Below are positions 25,671 to 34,518 of a DNA stretch of 49,366 bases, piece by piece. The DNA comes from Microcoleus sp. GA_180221_E-2-1-MAG-45_12 (GTDB taxonomy: Bacteria; Cyanobacteriota; Cyanobacteriia; Cyanobacteriales; JAAUUE01), in assembly GCA_020692245.1 (NCBI GenBank), contig JAIMKT010000010.1, positions 11,329 through 60,694 of the forward strand, given 5' to 3'. The notes beneath the pieces are model-generated. The model did not search any database and was not told the origin of the DNA. It saw only the letters and a program-made list of their open reading frames with translations. Each line of letters begins with the position of its first letter. Positions within the stretch are counted from its first letter, which is position 1. Position numbers and translations under genes: made by a program.

Positions 25671-25919
25671 ATGTGTATTTGTATTAATTGCGTTTATGTC
25701 GATCGCTGCTTCACCTACCACGCCGTAGAACACCAGCACCAACAGCCCCACCTGACGGAAAATCCAGATTTTGAGGCGATCGAACCAAGTGTTAATGTCA
25801 ATATCCGTACCACTGCTGATGAAATCCAGATGGAGTGGGATGTCGTCGGTTGTGAAAGTTTCTCTCCCGAAATGGGTAAATGGGCAAAACTCCGCCCCGG
25901 TGAACTTGTGCCAACTTAA
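25671..25919 (+). CDS. ycf34: Ycf34 family protein
   Basis: 82 aa, a cyanobacterial and algal-plastid family thought to bind an iron-sulfur cluster. Cysteines cluster at the N-terminus (MCICINCVYVDRC) with another in VVGCESF. The start is the ATG at 25671, set by the GGGAGG 8-13 nt upstream; an upstream in-frame TTG would place that ribosome binding site inside the gene. The end GKWAKLRPGELVPT is typical. It is a free-standing gene downstream of recN. Confidence 0.88.
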   Translation: MCICINCVYVDRCFTYHAVEHQHQQPHLTENPDFEAIEPSVNVNIRTTADEIQMEWDVVGCESFSPEMGKWAKLRPGELVPT

Positions 25920-25990
25920 ACTTTATGGTAGTGATGAATGGCAATGGTAGTCAGGTAAACTAGAAAGTATAAACATCTTATCAATTATGC

Positions 25991-26030
25991 TTATGAATTG
26001 TCCCAAGTGCTTATGAATTGTCCCAAGTGC
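25991..26030. repeat. Perfect 20-bp tandem duplication at the transposase start
   Basis: ttatgaattgtcccaagtgc occurs at 25991-26010 and again at 26011-26030. It doubles the first codons of the transposase; the first copy reads MNCPKCL then a stop, so only the second copy gives a usable start. Confidence 0.95.
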
Positions 26031-26824
26031 CAATCAGTTTCCGTTATTAAGTATGGACATACTCACTACGGAAAATCTCGTTTCCTGTGCAAGGAATGCG
26101 GTCGGCAGTTTGTGGAGAATCCCTCACGATAGCCCATCGACCAAGATACCCGCAACTTGATCGACAAGATGCTTTTGGAACGTCTAGCCTTAGCAGCCAT
26201 AGCTCGGATAACAGGAGTCTCTGAACGGTGGTTACAGATGTATGTGAATCAAAAATACTCTCAAACACCCCAAGAAGTAGAAGTTACTCAAAAAAAACAG
26301 GCAAGTTGATAATCCAGCTAGATGAGATGTGGTCATTTGTTGGCTCCAAGCGAAATAAGCAGTGGATTTGGCTAGCTCTAGATGCTGACACCCGTGAAAT
26401 TGTGGGATTATACATTGGAGATCGTTCTCGAAGTGCCGCTAAGAGGCTTTGGAAGTCAATCCCGTCTGTCTATCGTTAGTGTGCCGTTTGTTATACAGAT
26501 TTTTGGGAGGTTTACAAGAGGGTGCTACCTAGTAAACGTCATCAATCGATGGGCAAAGAAACAGGGAAGACCAGCTATATTGAGCGTTTCAACAACACAT
26601 TGAGACAAAGAGTGGGGCGGTTGGTAGATAAAACATTATCATTATCATTTTCTAAAAAGTTGGAAAATCACATTGGTGCAGCTTGGTACTTTGTCCATCA
26701 CTACAATGCCTTGCTTCGAGCCTCACCATTACTATTCATGACTACTAAACCCAGTAGAAGATGTGTGGTTACAAGCCAAGAATTTCTTGATTTGACAATT
26801 CATACGACTAATCAGCAACGCTAA
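26013..26824 (+). pseudogene. IS1 transposase (InsA-InsB) with two amber codons
   Basis: The first frame from 26013 has a zinc-finger InsA start (MNCPKCQ...FLCKECGRQFVENPSR), then TAG at 26130-26132, then a helix-turn-helix stretch to a run of eight A at 26290-26297. A -1 shift there joins InsB (KTGKLIIQLDEMWSFVGSKR), as in programmed IS1 frameshifting. A second TAG at 26477-26479 interrupts the phrase usually read YRQCAVCYTDFW. The DDE-region words YTDFW and YIERFNNTLRQRVGRLV are otherwise kept. Both ambers replace a Gln codon (CAG to TAG). A 6-bp repeat also inserts two residues in KTLSLSFSKK. Confidence 0.85.
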
Positions 26825-26851
26825 AAACTCGATCGAAAGCCTGAAGAATAG

Positions 26852-28045
26852 TTAGATGGGATAGGTTCTGGGGATGTTGGTTTCAATTTCTCGATCGATC
26901 GCCCCGGCGTAGGTACTCACCACATGATTTGGTAATAGATCCTCATTTTGAGCCAAAAAAGACCATTCCTGCCCACAGTGGACATAGGTGATGTTTTGTA
27001 AGAGCATCGTTGACGGGATGAGAGGAACCAAGTCTGCCAGATTCACGATCCGATAATGATTGGGAATCAGACGACTGTGACCATTGGCAAAATCCGCATT
27101 CCCCACCCTTGGGGCTGCATAGGTATAGAGACGCAACTGGGGACGGAGGGCAGGTACCGTGATGGCAATATCGATGGCTGCTAGAGTGGCGATCGCCGCC
27201 CCTAGACTATGCCCAGAAATATAACAAGGCTTGCTGGGGTCGAGGTTCCGAGCTATTTCCCGTGTTTGCACTACCAAATCTTCGTAGATATTCACAAACC
27301 CCCGATGCGCCCTGCCCAAAAACTGTGGGGTCTCGATCTCTTGGGCTGTCACTTGCAAAGCCGCCAGATTGAGGAGCCATTCATTGGTGCGTTGGGTTCC
27401 CCGAAAAATTATCATGTGGGCTGCTGGGGAACTAAGGACAAAGCCAAAATAGACGGGAACTGTTTTTTCAAGTTTGACTAATTCCTGTGTGGTCGTCTGG
27501 ATAACTGTTTGGATTGCGTTAACATTGGTCTCGATCGAGTCTTGAGGGCGATTGGGATTTTGGGACTGATTTTCCTGCTCTAGCTGGGCTAGAACTTGGA
27601 GGGGGATTTCTTCAGTAATTGTCTGCTCTAGGGCTTGGAGGTTGGCAACTTGGGTATAACCAGCCAGAGAGCGATCGTAGGTGGGCAGGGAACTAATTTC
27701 CCCGGCATAGGTAGGGATGGTTTTGCCTTTGAGATACTGCTCTGTACCAAGGCGACTACACCGGATCAAAATTTTGGATATGGCTCGATCGTAGGGCTGG
27801 GTCGGGGTGGTGAGGTTGATGGATTCTCGGATTTTCTGGAGTTCGATCGCTTGGGCACTATCAGCATCAAAGGTTGCCTTAAGAACTTGGCTCATATCTC
27901 GCTGGCTGGCAATTTCGGCGATCAGAGCTTGACGCTCCCTTTCTTCCTGACCCTCTACGTATTCTCTGCCCGTGGCGATCGAGGCTCCTGCTGCCAATCC
28001 CCCCCACAAAAATTGTCTCCGCCGCAACCTACCGATTAAGTTCAT
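26852..28045 (-). CDS. Class 3 lipase family protein, likely exported
   Basis: 397-aa alpha/beta hydrolase. The N-terminus RLRRRQFLWGGLAAGASIATG looks like a twin-arginine signal. The catalytic Ser lies in YISGHSLGAAIATLAA, with a following Asp in NLADLVPLIPS and a His in PNHVVSTYAG, which complete a plausible triad. About 180 residues of helical sequence precede the hydrolase core and may form a lid or a partner-binding region. The family hydrolyses acyl glycerols; the substrate here is unknown. Confidence 0.87.
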   Translation of the reverse strand: MNLIGRLRRRQFLWGGLAAGASIATGREYVEGQEERERQALIAEIASQRDMSQVLKATFDADSAQAIELQKIRESINLTTPTQPYDRAISKILIRCSRLGTEQYLKGKTIPTYAGEISSLPTYDRSLAGYTQVANLQALEQTITEEIPLQVLAQLEQENQSQNPNRPQDSIETNVNAIQTVIQTTTQELVKLEKTVPVYFGFVLSSPAAHMIIFRGTQRTNEWLLNLAALQVTAQEIETPQFLGRAHRGFVNIYEDLVVQTREIARNLDPSKPCYISGHSLGAAIATLAAIDIAITVPALRPQLRLYTYAAPRVGNADFANGHSRLIPNHYRIVNLADLVPLIPSTMLLQNITYVHCGQEWSFLAQNEDLLPNHVVSTYAGAIDREIETNIPRTYPI

Positions 28046-28101
28046 ATTCCTAGCTAGATTATCTTGATTATCTGATGATCTCGATCGTCAACTTATTTTT
28101 A

Positions 28102-28620
28102 TCACTTGCGCTGCTTCCTAACTTTCCACCACCGCTTTTCCCCTAGCTGCCAACCACTAGCATAGTATTGATTTGTCGCCTGTCCCAACCCCCAAGTCAG
28201 GGTAAATAATCCGGTCGCCAAGGCAAACCCCCTAGGAATTGGCAGGTAAATACTCATCACAAAAATAGTCCCCCATACCATCAGGGACAACCAGATTGTA
28301 GACATGGCTCCCAAAAAACTACCCACGATCGCTAGTAGATCCTGTCCCCTTGCAAACCCCCACAGCACCGCTATATCCCGGAGCATTTTCAAGATGACGA
28401 TCGTCGCTATTAATAAAGTCCAACTCAGAAATCCTTCCCAAGGATTAAAACCCAAAATGGCAACCCCCAAGGCATAGTCTAAAATCACTCCCCGGATCCG
28501 CCGCCGTTTCTGGCGCAAATGGGCAATATCTGCCGCCGAAAGTTGAGAATTATTTTGAGAATTAGCTTGAGAATTAGCTTCAAGTGGATATTGAGAATCG
28601 TCCATTGGGGCACCAGTCAT
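28102..28620 (-). CDS. Four-helix membrane protein of unknown function
   Basis: 172 aa, not recognised. The N-terminal 40 residues are Gln/Asn/Ser-rich and end in a basic patch RQKRRRIRG. Four hydrophobic segments follow (about 45-65, 70-90, 95-125, 130-150), separated by short loops. The C-terminus is basic (GEKRWWKVRKQRK). It starts 12 nt after the amidohydrolase stop on the same strand, so the two are probably one transcript. Confidence 0.62.
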   Translation of the reverse strand: MTGAPMDDSQYPLEANSQANSQNNSQLSAADIAHLRQKRRRIRGVILDYALGVAILGFNPWEGFLSWTLLIATIVILKMLRDIAVLWGFARGQDLLAIVGSFLGAMSTIWLSLMVWGTIFVMSIYLPIPRGFALATGLFTLTWGLGQATNQYYASGWQLGEKRWWKVRKQRK

Positions 28621-28632
28621 ATTTTCTAGGGG

Positions 28633-29850
28633 TTAATCTCCAGTTTGCCAGTATTTGTAGGCTGCGTAGGCAAGGGTGACGACTCCGGTGACGATCGCCT
28701 TTTCGTTGACCTCAAATTGGGGATGATGGAGGGGATAATTAGGTCGATCCACAAAACCCACCCCCAAGCGAAACATTGATCCCGGTGCTTGCTCCAGATA
28801 TACCGAAAAATCCTCGGCTCCCAGAGACGGTTCCAAGAGAATCTGGACTCGATCGCTGCCCCATGCTTCTCGAGCAGAACTTTCCAAAATATTCGTTAAA
28901 AAAGTGTCATTCTGTACCGAAGGCACCCCCCGTTGATAGTTCACTTGGCAGGTCGCCCCATACATTTGACAAACTCCTTGAACAATATTTTCAATCCATT
29001 GGGGCAAGTGGGCGTGGGTTTCAGGATGGAGCGATCGAACCGTTCCCACTAGTTGCACCTGATCAGCAATCACATTGGGCGCTCTACCCCCGATAATTTT
29101 GCCAATGGTTAATACCACTGGTCTCAGGGGGTTTTGAGTCCGACTAATCGCCTGTTGGAGGGTTGTAATCACCTGAGCTGCAATCCAGATGGCATCGATC
29201 GCCTCGTGGGGTCTAGCTCCATGCCCCGATTCTCCTCTGATAATAATCTCCAGATCATCCGCCGCCGCCGTTAACGCCCCGTAGCGTAGTCCCACAGAAC
29301 CGCCGGGAATCGAAGGAAATACATGGACGCCTAGAATCCCCGTCACATCCTCCATAGCTCCATCTTTGACCATCCAGCTTGCTCCCTGGGCAATTTCCTC
29401 CGCAGGCTGAAACAAAAATCTTATAGTGCCGGGGAATAAGTCCGGGATTGTTCTTTGTAATCGAGCCAAGATCATGGCTGTACCTAGACCGACGGTGGTG
29501 TGGACATCGTGACCACAGGCGTGCATCACCCCCGGATTGTGGGAAATAAACCCTAGCTCCGTGCGTTCATGAATAGGCAGCGCATCCATATCCGTCCGAA
29601 TAGCAAGGACTCGTTGGCACAGACTTCCCTTTGGAAAATCGCTCCCTTGAGAACCCACCAACTCCCCCACAACCCCCGTCTTGCCCACGGCTTCTCGCAC
29701 TTGGATTCCACTCGAAGAAAGTACTCCGGCTACGTAGGCAGCAGTTTGGTGTTCCTGTCCGCTCAATTCTGGATGGGCATGGATATGGCGGCGGATATCA
29801 ATGAGTCGGGGCGCAAGGGTTTCGGCAAGTTCTTTGATTTGGGAGAGCAT
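28633..29850 (-). CDS. M20-family amidohydrolase (N-acyl amino acid hydrolase type)
   Basis: 405-aa metal-dependent hydrolase that releases an amino acid from an N-acyl or auxin-type conjugate. Metal-binding motifs are MHACGHDVHT near 110, FQPAEEIAQGA near 148 and ILGVHVFPS near 175, with a late His in YPLHHPQFEV. The dimerisation lobe is about 190-310. The start HIHAHPELSGQE is typical. No signal peptide, so it is cytosolic. The substrate cannot be assigned. Confidence 0.92.
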   Translation of the reverse strand: MLSQIKELAETLAPRLIDIRRHIHAHPELSGQEHQTAAYVAGVLSSSGIQVREAVGKTGVVGELVGSQGSDFPKGSLCQRVLAIRTDMDALPIHERTELGFISHNPGVMHACGHDVHTTVGLGTAMILARLQRTIPDLFPGTIRFLFQPAEEIAQGASWMVKDGAMEDVTGILGVHVFPSIPGGSVGLRYGALTAAADDLEIIIRGESGHGARPHEAIDAIWIAAQVITTLQQAISRTQNPLRPVVLTIGKIIGGRAPNVIADQVQLVGTVRSLHPETHAHLPQWIENIVQGVCQMYGATCQVNYQRGVPSVQNDTFLTNILESSAREAWGSDRVQILLEPSLGAEDFSVYLEQAPGSMFRLGVGFVDRPNYPLHHPQFEVNEKAIVTGVVTLAYAAYKYWQTGD

Positions 29851-30036
29851 GGGCAGGGTACTTAGGGAAGGGGAGTATCTAAACTAATCTATAGAATTAG
29901 CATAAACCCTAAAAAAATAAGGAATAGGGAAAATAATACCCCACTCCTTTCATAATAGTTAACAAAAATATGGCTAACTTCCAGAGGTAAATCCCAAGTT
30001 AACCATATTATTTAAGTTTATTTGATCTAAAGATAT

Positions 30037-30159
30037 TTAGCCCAAGGACAGAATATCTGGAAAATAGTAGTTAACTACAGCTAAAACTGAAGCCAGACCA
30101 AATACTGTGACGACACCCAAAACTGGGGCAGTGGATAAATAGGTTACAAAATCTTTCAT
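30037..30159 (-). CDS. psaJ: Photosystem I subunit IX (PsaJ)
   Basis: 40 aa with one membrane helix, beginning MKDFVTYLSTAPVLGVV and ending YYFPDILSLG, the classic PsaJ pattern. The ribosome binding site AAGGAGAA lies just upstream of ATG 30159. It follows psaF by about 97 nt, the usual psaF-psaJ order. It helps anchor PsaF and chlorophylls at the edge of photosystem I. Confidence 0.96.
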   Translation of the reverse strand: MKDFVTYLSTAPVLGVVTVFGLASVLAVVNYYFPDILSLG

Positions 30160-30256
30160 GGTATTCTCCTTTAATTCAAGCGACAAAAGTACAAACTACA
30201 AACTACAAGCCTAACTAAGCTATGGGTTCATTTATGGGTCTAACCTAATAGCTTAA

Positions 30257-30769
30257 TTAACGAGGAGAAACGGTGATTTCATCGTCAGCAGCGGTAAGTT
30301 TGCCAGAGAGAAGTTCCCCTAAAGCAGCCACGGGCCACAGGAGAGCAGCCACGATCGACTTAATCGCTAGAGGCACATCAATGATAATTTCCTTCTCTTC
30401 GGGGTTCTTGCCACCTTGGATCGCAATTAGGTAAGCCCGTCCTGCCCAACCAATGAAGCCAGTGATATAGAGGAAGAGAACACTAGGGATCAAAAATTCC
30501 CCAGCATGGCTGAGGCGACCATCTACAATCAAGCGAGGCAGACCATCGGCTTCACCGCAGAGTTGGTTAGCATAGCGAGCAAAACGTTTTTGACCAGATT
30601 GGGGATCGGCAGTGGTATTCCGAGCGGCAGCAGCCCGTTTAACGAAGGCAGGAGAATCTTTACAGGGGACAAGTCCAGACACTGTTTCGACAGCATCAGC
30701 AGAGGCAATGGGGGTGACACAAAGCCAAATCCCGATCGCTAGAAATAGAGCTAATAATTTTCTTTTCAT
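30257..30769 (-). CDS. psaF: Photosystem I subunit III (PsaF)
   Basis: 170-aa precursor. A signal peptide ends at SA-D25 ([10 protein letters not shown]), giving a lumenal N-terminal domain and a transmembrane segment near 110-125. The mature start [16 protein letters not shown] and [31 protein letters not shown] are diagnostic. It docks at the lumenal side of photosystem I. It heads the psaF-psaJ operon and diverges from the methyltransferase gene. Confidence 0.97.
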   Translation of the reverse strand: MKRKLLALFLAIGIWLCVTPIASADAVETVSGLVPCKDSPAFVKRAAAARNTTADPQSGQKRFARYANQLCGEADGLPRLIVDGRLSHAGEFLIPSVLFLYITGFIGWAGRAYLIAIQGGKNPEEKEIIIDVPLAIKSIVAALLWPVAALGELLSGKLTAADDEITVSPR

Positions 30770-30974
30770 GGCTTACTGTTTCCTTTTGTTAAGAAACCAA
30801 AATTTTCTTGTACAAAAACATGGTTTGCACTTCCCAGAATCATACCTGAAACTGGTTACAGACTTTTGAACATAAACTTTTATTAAGGAAAAATAGCAAG
30901 AATCAAGCTTTGTCCTGATATTATATCTTTAACATTTATTCGTAATATTTATTTGTAATTTTCTCTTGATATCC

Positions 30975-31949
30975 ATGAGTAGCACTATTAACTCGACTAA
31001 ATCTTCCCAATCTGCTGCTGGTAATCTTCGTAACTCTAATTCCTCAGCCCGATTTATGACCCAATTAGTCAATGGTCTGTTGGCGGTGAAACCCTTGGCA
31101 GCTTTGGCGAAACATCAGGCTCGATCGATGATGATCAAAAGAGCGGAAAGAATTGGTGTGCCTTGGACAGCCACGGTGCAGGAACTAGGGGAAATCAATT
31201 GGGAGCCATACCTCCAGCAAGTCCAGAATCCTCAACTCCAATATCCAGATTATTATCTGCGATCGTTCCATGCCTACGCTGAGGGAAATATGAGTTGGCA
31301 GGCTGCGTGGGAAGTGGAAGTAGCAGCCAAGGCGGTTCATGCAGGGATTTGGCAGGATGCGGGTAAGGAGGGCGATCGAAAGCTCCGAGATAGTTACCAC
31401 CAGCTTTTGTTAGAACATATTCCCCAAGCTCCAGAGGCGATCGTCGATTTGGGTTGTAGCGTAGGCATGAGTACCGCAGCCCTGCAAGCCACCTATCCCC
31501 AAGCCCAAATCACCGGAGTAGACCTTTCTCCGTACTTCCTCGCCGTGGCAAATTACAATTCCCAGCATCAAGCCTCTCCTCAAACCACTCAATGGGTACA
31601 TGCTGCTGCGGAAAAAACGGGTCTGCCCAGCAATTCCTGTGATCTGGTCTCCATTTTCTTGATGTGCCATGAATTGCCTCAGTCTGCTACCCTAGAGATT
31701 TTCCAAGAAGCTAAAAGATTACTCCGCCCCCAAGGACATATGGCAATTATGGATATGAATCCCCAGTCTCCCATTTATGCCCAAATGGCTCCCTATATTT
31801 TTACCTTGCTGAAGAGTACCGAACCCTACCTCGATCAATACTTTAGCCTTGATATCGAAGCTGCCCTAGTCCAAGCTGGCTTTCAACCCCCAAGGATTAT
31901 TCCCAATACTCTGCGCCACCGGACAATTATCAGTCAATTAGCTGAATAG
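30975..31949 (+). CDS. Class I SAM-dependent methyltransferase
   Basis: 324 aa. The SAM-binding fold starts near residue 155, with motif I VDLGCSVGMSTAAL, the acidic end of strand 2 in ITGVDLSPYFL, and a post-I phrase NSCDLVSIFLMCHELP. The 150 residues before it are helical and specific to this subfamily. The start is ATG at 30975; an upstream TTG adds only three residues. The methylated substrate is unknown. It resembles UbiE/Menaquinone-type and small-molecule methyltransferases. Confidence 0.87.
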   Translation: MSSTINSTKSSQSAAGNLRNSNSSARFMTQLVNGLLAVKPLAALAKHQARSMMIKRAERIGVPWTATVQELGEINWEPYLQQVQNPQLQYPDYYLRSFHAYAEGNMSWQAAWEVEVAAKAVHAGIWQDAGKEGDRKLRDSYHQLLLEHIPQAPEAIVDLGCSVGMSTAALQATYPQAQITGVDLSPYFLAVANYNSQHQASPQTTQWVHAAAEKTGLPSNSCDLVSIFLMCHELPQSATLEIFQEAKRLLRPQGHMAIMDMNPQSPIYAQMAPYIFTLLKSTEPYLDQYFSLDIEAALVQAGFQPPRIIPNTLRHRTIISQLAE

Positions 31950-32041
31950 CTACCTAAATTAATGTTTTGGGTTGAATTCTCAGGAATTAGCAAAAAACAT
32001 GAGTAAGTAGAAATAAGTATTAGGAATTAAGGTATAAAAAA

Positions 32042-32497
32042 ATGAGGAAAATACTTATTTGGATAGGCACAACTTTTCTGATGATTGGCGGAGGAGTTGC
32101 CTGTACAAGTAGTGCTGTTGTTGACCTCAATCCTGTACAAAACCTTGTTAATCAATTTAATATCACTAGTATTGACCAACTCTTGCAAACTAAGCCTCAA
32201 AATGCAGTGGTAACTCTGCGGGGGAAAGTGCAGGCGATCGCTCCCTTGGTGGGCAATGCTGCCTATCAACTCGAAGACGCTAGCGGGAAGATTTGGATTT
32301 TAACAAGCAATCCAGAACTACCAAAGGTTGGTGATATTCTCTTGGTTAAAGGGCAGACTCGTTACGAATTAATTCTGATTGCGGGTCAAGACCGGGGCGA
32401 ACTCTATATCCAAGAGCAGGAAATCTTGGAGCGACAACCCCCGCCAGCTCGTCCTTTGGGAACTAATCTCTTACCAAATAATTCCCCCAGTCCTTAA
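32042..32497 (+). CDS. Small lipoprotein with an OB-like domain
   Basis: 151 aa. A signal sequence (residues 1-20) ends in GGVAC, a weak lipobox. The remainder contains VTLRGKVQAIAPLVGNAAYQLEDASGKIWILT, the strand pattern of an OB-fold. Pro-rich C-terminal tail. It is probably a periplasmic lipoprotein of unknown binding partner. The Nudix gene begins 22 nt after its stop, so the two may be co-transcribed. Confidence 0.7.
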   Translation: MRKILIWIGTTFLMIGGGVACTSSAVVDLNPVQNLVNQFNITSIDQLLQTKPQNAVVTLRGKVQAIAPLVGNAAYQLEDASGKIWILTSNPELPKVGDILLVKGQTRYELILIAGQDRGELYIQEQEILERQPPPARPLGTNLLPNNSPSP

Positions 32498-32519
32498 ATA
32501 CCCCCATGATCATAAATCT

Positions 32520-32966
32520 ATGACCCAAGCAAAGTCTACGATTACGGAAGTCTCGATCGCCATTATTCCTGCGGGAGATAAATTTTTGATGCAACTCCGA
32601 GATGACATCCCCGGTATCTACTATCCCGGTCATTGGGGTTTTTTTGGTGGGCATATTGATCCCGGAGAAACGCCACCCGTAACAGTTAAACGAGAGTTAA
32701 TTGAAGAAATTGCCTTTGATGCACCCCAAATTGATTTTTACCGTAGCTATGTTGATTTTGAGGTAGTTCGTCATGTGTTTATTGCGCCCTTAACCGTACC
32801 CTTAGAATCTCTAGTTTTGGGGGAAGGCTGGGATTTCGGTCTATTAAATCTGGAGGATATTCTCCGGGGCGATCGCTACTCAGAAAAAGCCCAACAAATC
32901 CGCCCCCTCGGCAAACCCCATCAAGGGATTCTTCTCGATTTTATCCACGATCGCAACTCTATCTAA
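32520..32966 (+). CDS. Nudix hydrolase
   Basis: 148 aa, a pyrophosphohydrolase of nucleoside-diphosphate-linked compounds. The Nudix box reads GHIDPGETPPVTVKRELIEE followed by IAFD. It fits G-x5-E-x7-R-E-U-x-E-E, but the last Gly is Ala, a common variation. The ATG at 32520 is chosen because the longer frame overlaps the lipoprotein gene. The substrate is not predictable. Confidence 0.88.
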   Translation: MTQAKSTITEVSIAIIPAGDKFLMQLRDDIPGIYYPGHWGFFGGHIDPGETPPVTVKRELIEEIAFDAPQIDFYRSYVDFEVVRHVFIAPLTVPLESLVLGEGWDFGLLNLEDILRGDRYSEKAQQIRPLGKPHQGILLDFIHDRNSI

Positions 32967-33130
32967 TAGACTCTATCCAAAATACCCAATCTAAAGTGAT
33001 AGGAGGTTTAATAGTGGAATCCCAGTCACCGGATATCAAAACTGGGTTCCTAGTTGATTTCTGGATAATCTTCTAGAATAGGAACAGTGGTTAGTAATTC
33101 TACCCACAGACACTCAAAATTTAATTGATT

Positions 33131-33412
33131 ATGAATCATAGTGAAACTCCTCCTAGCGTTCTTCTATCGGAGAGAGAGCTAGAGATTGTCAATCTGATTG
33201 CCGAAGGCTTGACTAATCAACAAATCGCTGATCAACTAGAGATCAAGAAACGGACTGTCGATAACCACATTAGTAATATCCTGAGTAAGACCAAGACTGA
33301 TAATCGGGTGGCTTTGGTGCGTTGGGCGCTGGAGTGGGGAAAGGTTTGCTTAAACGATGTCAATTGCTGTGTTTTACCAACAACAGATACAGAAAATCAT
33401 AAATTGGGGTAG
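33131..33412 (+). CDS. pedR: PedR-like small LuxR-type regulator
   Basis: 93 aa, almost only a LuxR-type helix-turn-helix (LSERELEIVNLIAEGLTNQQ then VDNHISNILSKTKTDNR). Small stand-alone regulators of this size occur in cyanobacteria as PedR, which senses photosynthetic electron transport through a conserved cysteine near position 80. Here Cys73, Cys79 and Cys80 are present (GKVCLND and VNCCVLP), which supports the assignment. The start is ATG at 33131. Its 3' end overlaps the next gene by 56 nt. If the assignment holds, it represses or activates light-stress genes depending on thioredoxin state. Confidence 0.72.
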   Translation: MNHSETPPSVLLSERELEIVNLIAEGLTNQQIADQLEIKKRTVDNHISNILSKTKTDNRVALVRWALEWGKVCLNDVNCCVLPTTDTENHKLG

Positions 33413-33905
33413 GTTCCTACTCCTTTCGTTTCTACTGTGGGGTGTGACTGCTTGTAACGATCCTGTTGTAATCACCCCGCCTCCTCAGTTACTAGGGGCT
33501 ACCTTAAATAGTTTAGTGGGGGATGGAGAGCCTCGCTATAGTTTTGATGGCAAGTTGTTGGTTTTTAGTAGCGATCGCCAAAATCAACGCAATGTTTATT
33601 TGTACAATGTTCCCGGACAAACTCTAGTGAATCTGCCGGGGTTGAATCAGCCGAATAGTATCCAAGACCAGCCAGATATTAGTGGTGATGGTCGCTTTAT
33701 TGTCTACGTTTCCGAACAGTTTGGCAGACCAGAAATCTTAGTGTACGATCGCCAGAATTTCACGGTCGATCGAGTTTCTGAAAATTTGCTTGTCCCGGTA
33801 CGCCAGCCCACAATTAGCGGCAATGGTAGATTTGTGGCTTTTGGGGCAGAACGCCGGGGACAGTGGGATATTGAAATTGTCGATCGAGGGGAACCGATGC
33901 CCTAG
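33357..33905 (+). CDS. TolB-like lipoprotein with beta-propeller repeats
   Basis: 182 aa. Hydrophobic residues about 20-32 (FLLLSFLLWGVTAC) form a lipoprotein signal with Cys at about 33. The rest has PD40/WD40-like blades: YSFDGKLLVFSSDRQNQRNVYLYN, DISGDGRFIVYVSEQFGRPEI, TISGNGRFVAFGAERRGQWDI, about three repeats, too few for a closed propeller. It could dimerise or be a shortened paralogue of TolB. It starts 56 nt inside pedR in another frame; the ATG at 33357 is the first good start, though the ribosome binding site is poor. Confidence 0.8.
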   Translation: MSIAVFYQQQIQKIINWGRFLLLSFLLWGVTACNDPVVITPPPQLLGATLNSLVGDGEPRYSFDGKLLVFSSDRQNQRNVYLYNVPGQTLVNLPGLNQPNSIQDQPDISGDGRFIVYVSEQFGRPEILVYDRQNFTVDRVSENLLVPVRQPTISGNGRFVAFGAERRGQWDIEIVDRGEPMP

Positions 33906-33923
33906 ATTTAAGCAGCGATAGAT

Positions 33924-34226
33924 TTAGGCCGCGATGGTTGATCGATCCGGACGCTCTTGAGGTAATTCTTGAGGTAATTCTCGCAAGATCGGCTGACTGG
34001 ATAACAATTCCCCAGCCTTGATCTCTTCAAAGTCTTCAGTAACTTTCTCTAGCACTTGCACCTCGATATTGACAGCAATTAGATAGGTTCCCTCGGCTTC
34101 CCCCACGGCTTCAGCGATCACCTGAGCTAGTTCGGGGCGGTGAGCGGTCAGGGGATGGCTAAGAATACAACGATTCCAAGAATATTCGGCTTCAGGATTG
34201 ATACTCAGAATATAGTGCTTAGTCAT
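33924..34226 (-). CDS. Hypothetical protein, 100 aa
   Basis: Not recognised. It is acidic and probably a small alpha/beta fold (residues 1-70: HYILSINPEAEYSWNRCILS and YLIAVNIEVQVLEKVTEDFE), followed by a Pro/Glu-rich tail (RELPQELPQERP) with a short internal repeat. It lacks a signal or membrane segment. It is convergent with the TolB-like gene, 18 nt between stops. Confidence 0.55.
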   Translation of the reverse strand: MTKHYILSINPEAEYSWNRCILSHPLTAHRPELAQVIAEAVGEAEGTYLIAVNIEVQVLEKVTEDFEEIKAGELLSSQPILRELPQELPQERPDRSTIAA

Positions 34227-34518
34227 GGCTTTAACCTCATCTTTTTCTGGATTGGGTGAGTCGATCGAGAATCATCTACTCTTCATATTATAGAACAAAA
34301 TAGAACACTTGTACTAGTATTGCTTCAGATTTTAGACAAGGATGGGCGATCGACAGATCAAGAATTGAGGAGTGGTTAAGTGGTGACTCGGAAAAGGGAG
34401 ATAAGTCTTGGCATTTAGGCGGGAATCAGGTTTAGGATTAGGCTTGCTAGGTAGCGATCGAGGGCAATATCTGACAAAATGAGAGAAATATGAAAATTAA
34501 GAGCAGCCAACACAATCA

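Larger units (their letters stand above)
25927..26824 (+). mobile_element. Decayed IS1-family insertion sequence
   Basis: About 0.9 kb holding an IS1-type InsA/InsB transposase. The left end may be GGTAGTGATG at 25927 and the right end near 26819 reads GTTGCTGATT inward, giving only weak similarity, so the ends are approximate. No target-site duplication could be confirmed. The transposase is broken at two amber codons, so the copy should be inactive. Confidence 0.7.

Noticed and set aside
26130-26479. Programmed amber readthrough in the IS1 transposase
   Set aside because: Two ambers plus other small lesions are more simply explained by decay of an inactive copy.
30770-30974. HLR1 element upstream of psaF
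   Set aside because: TTACA-like words exist on the minus strand but are 13 bp apart, not the 10 bp of HLR1.
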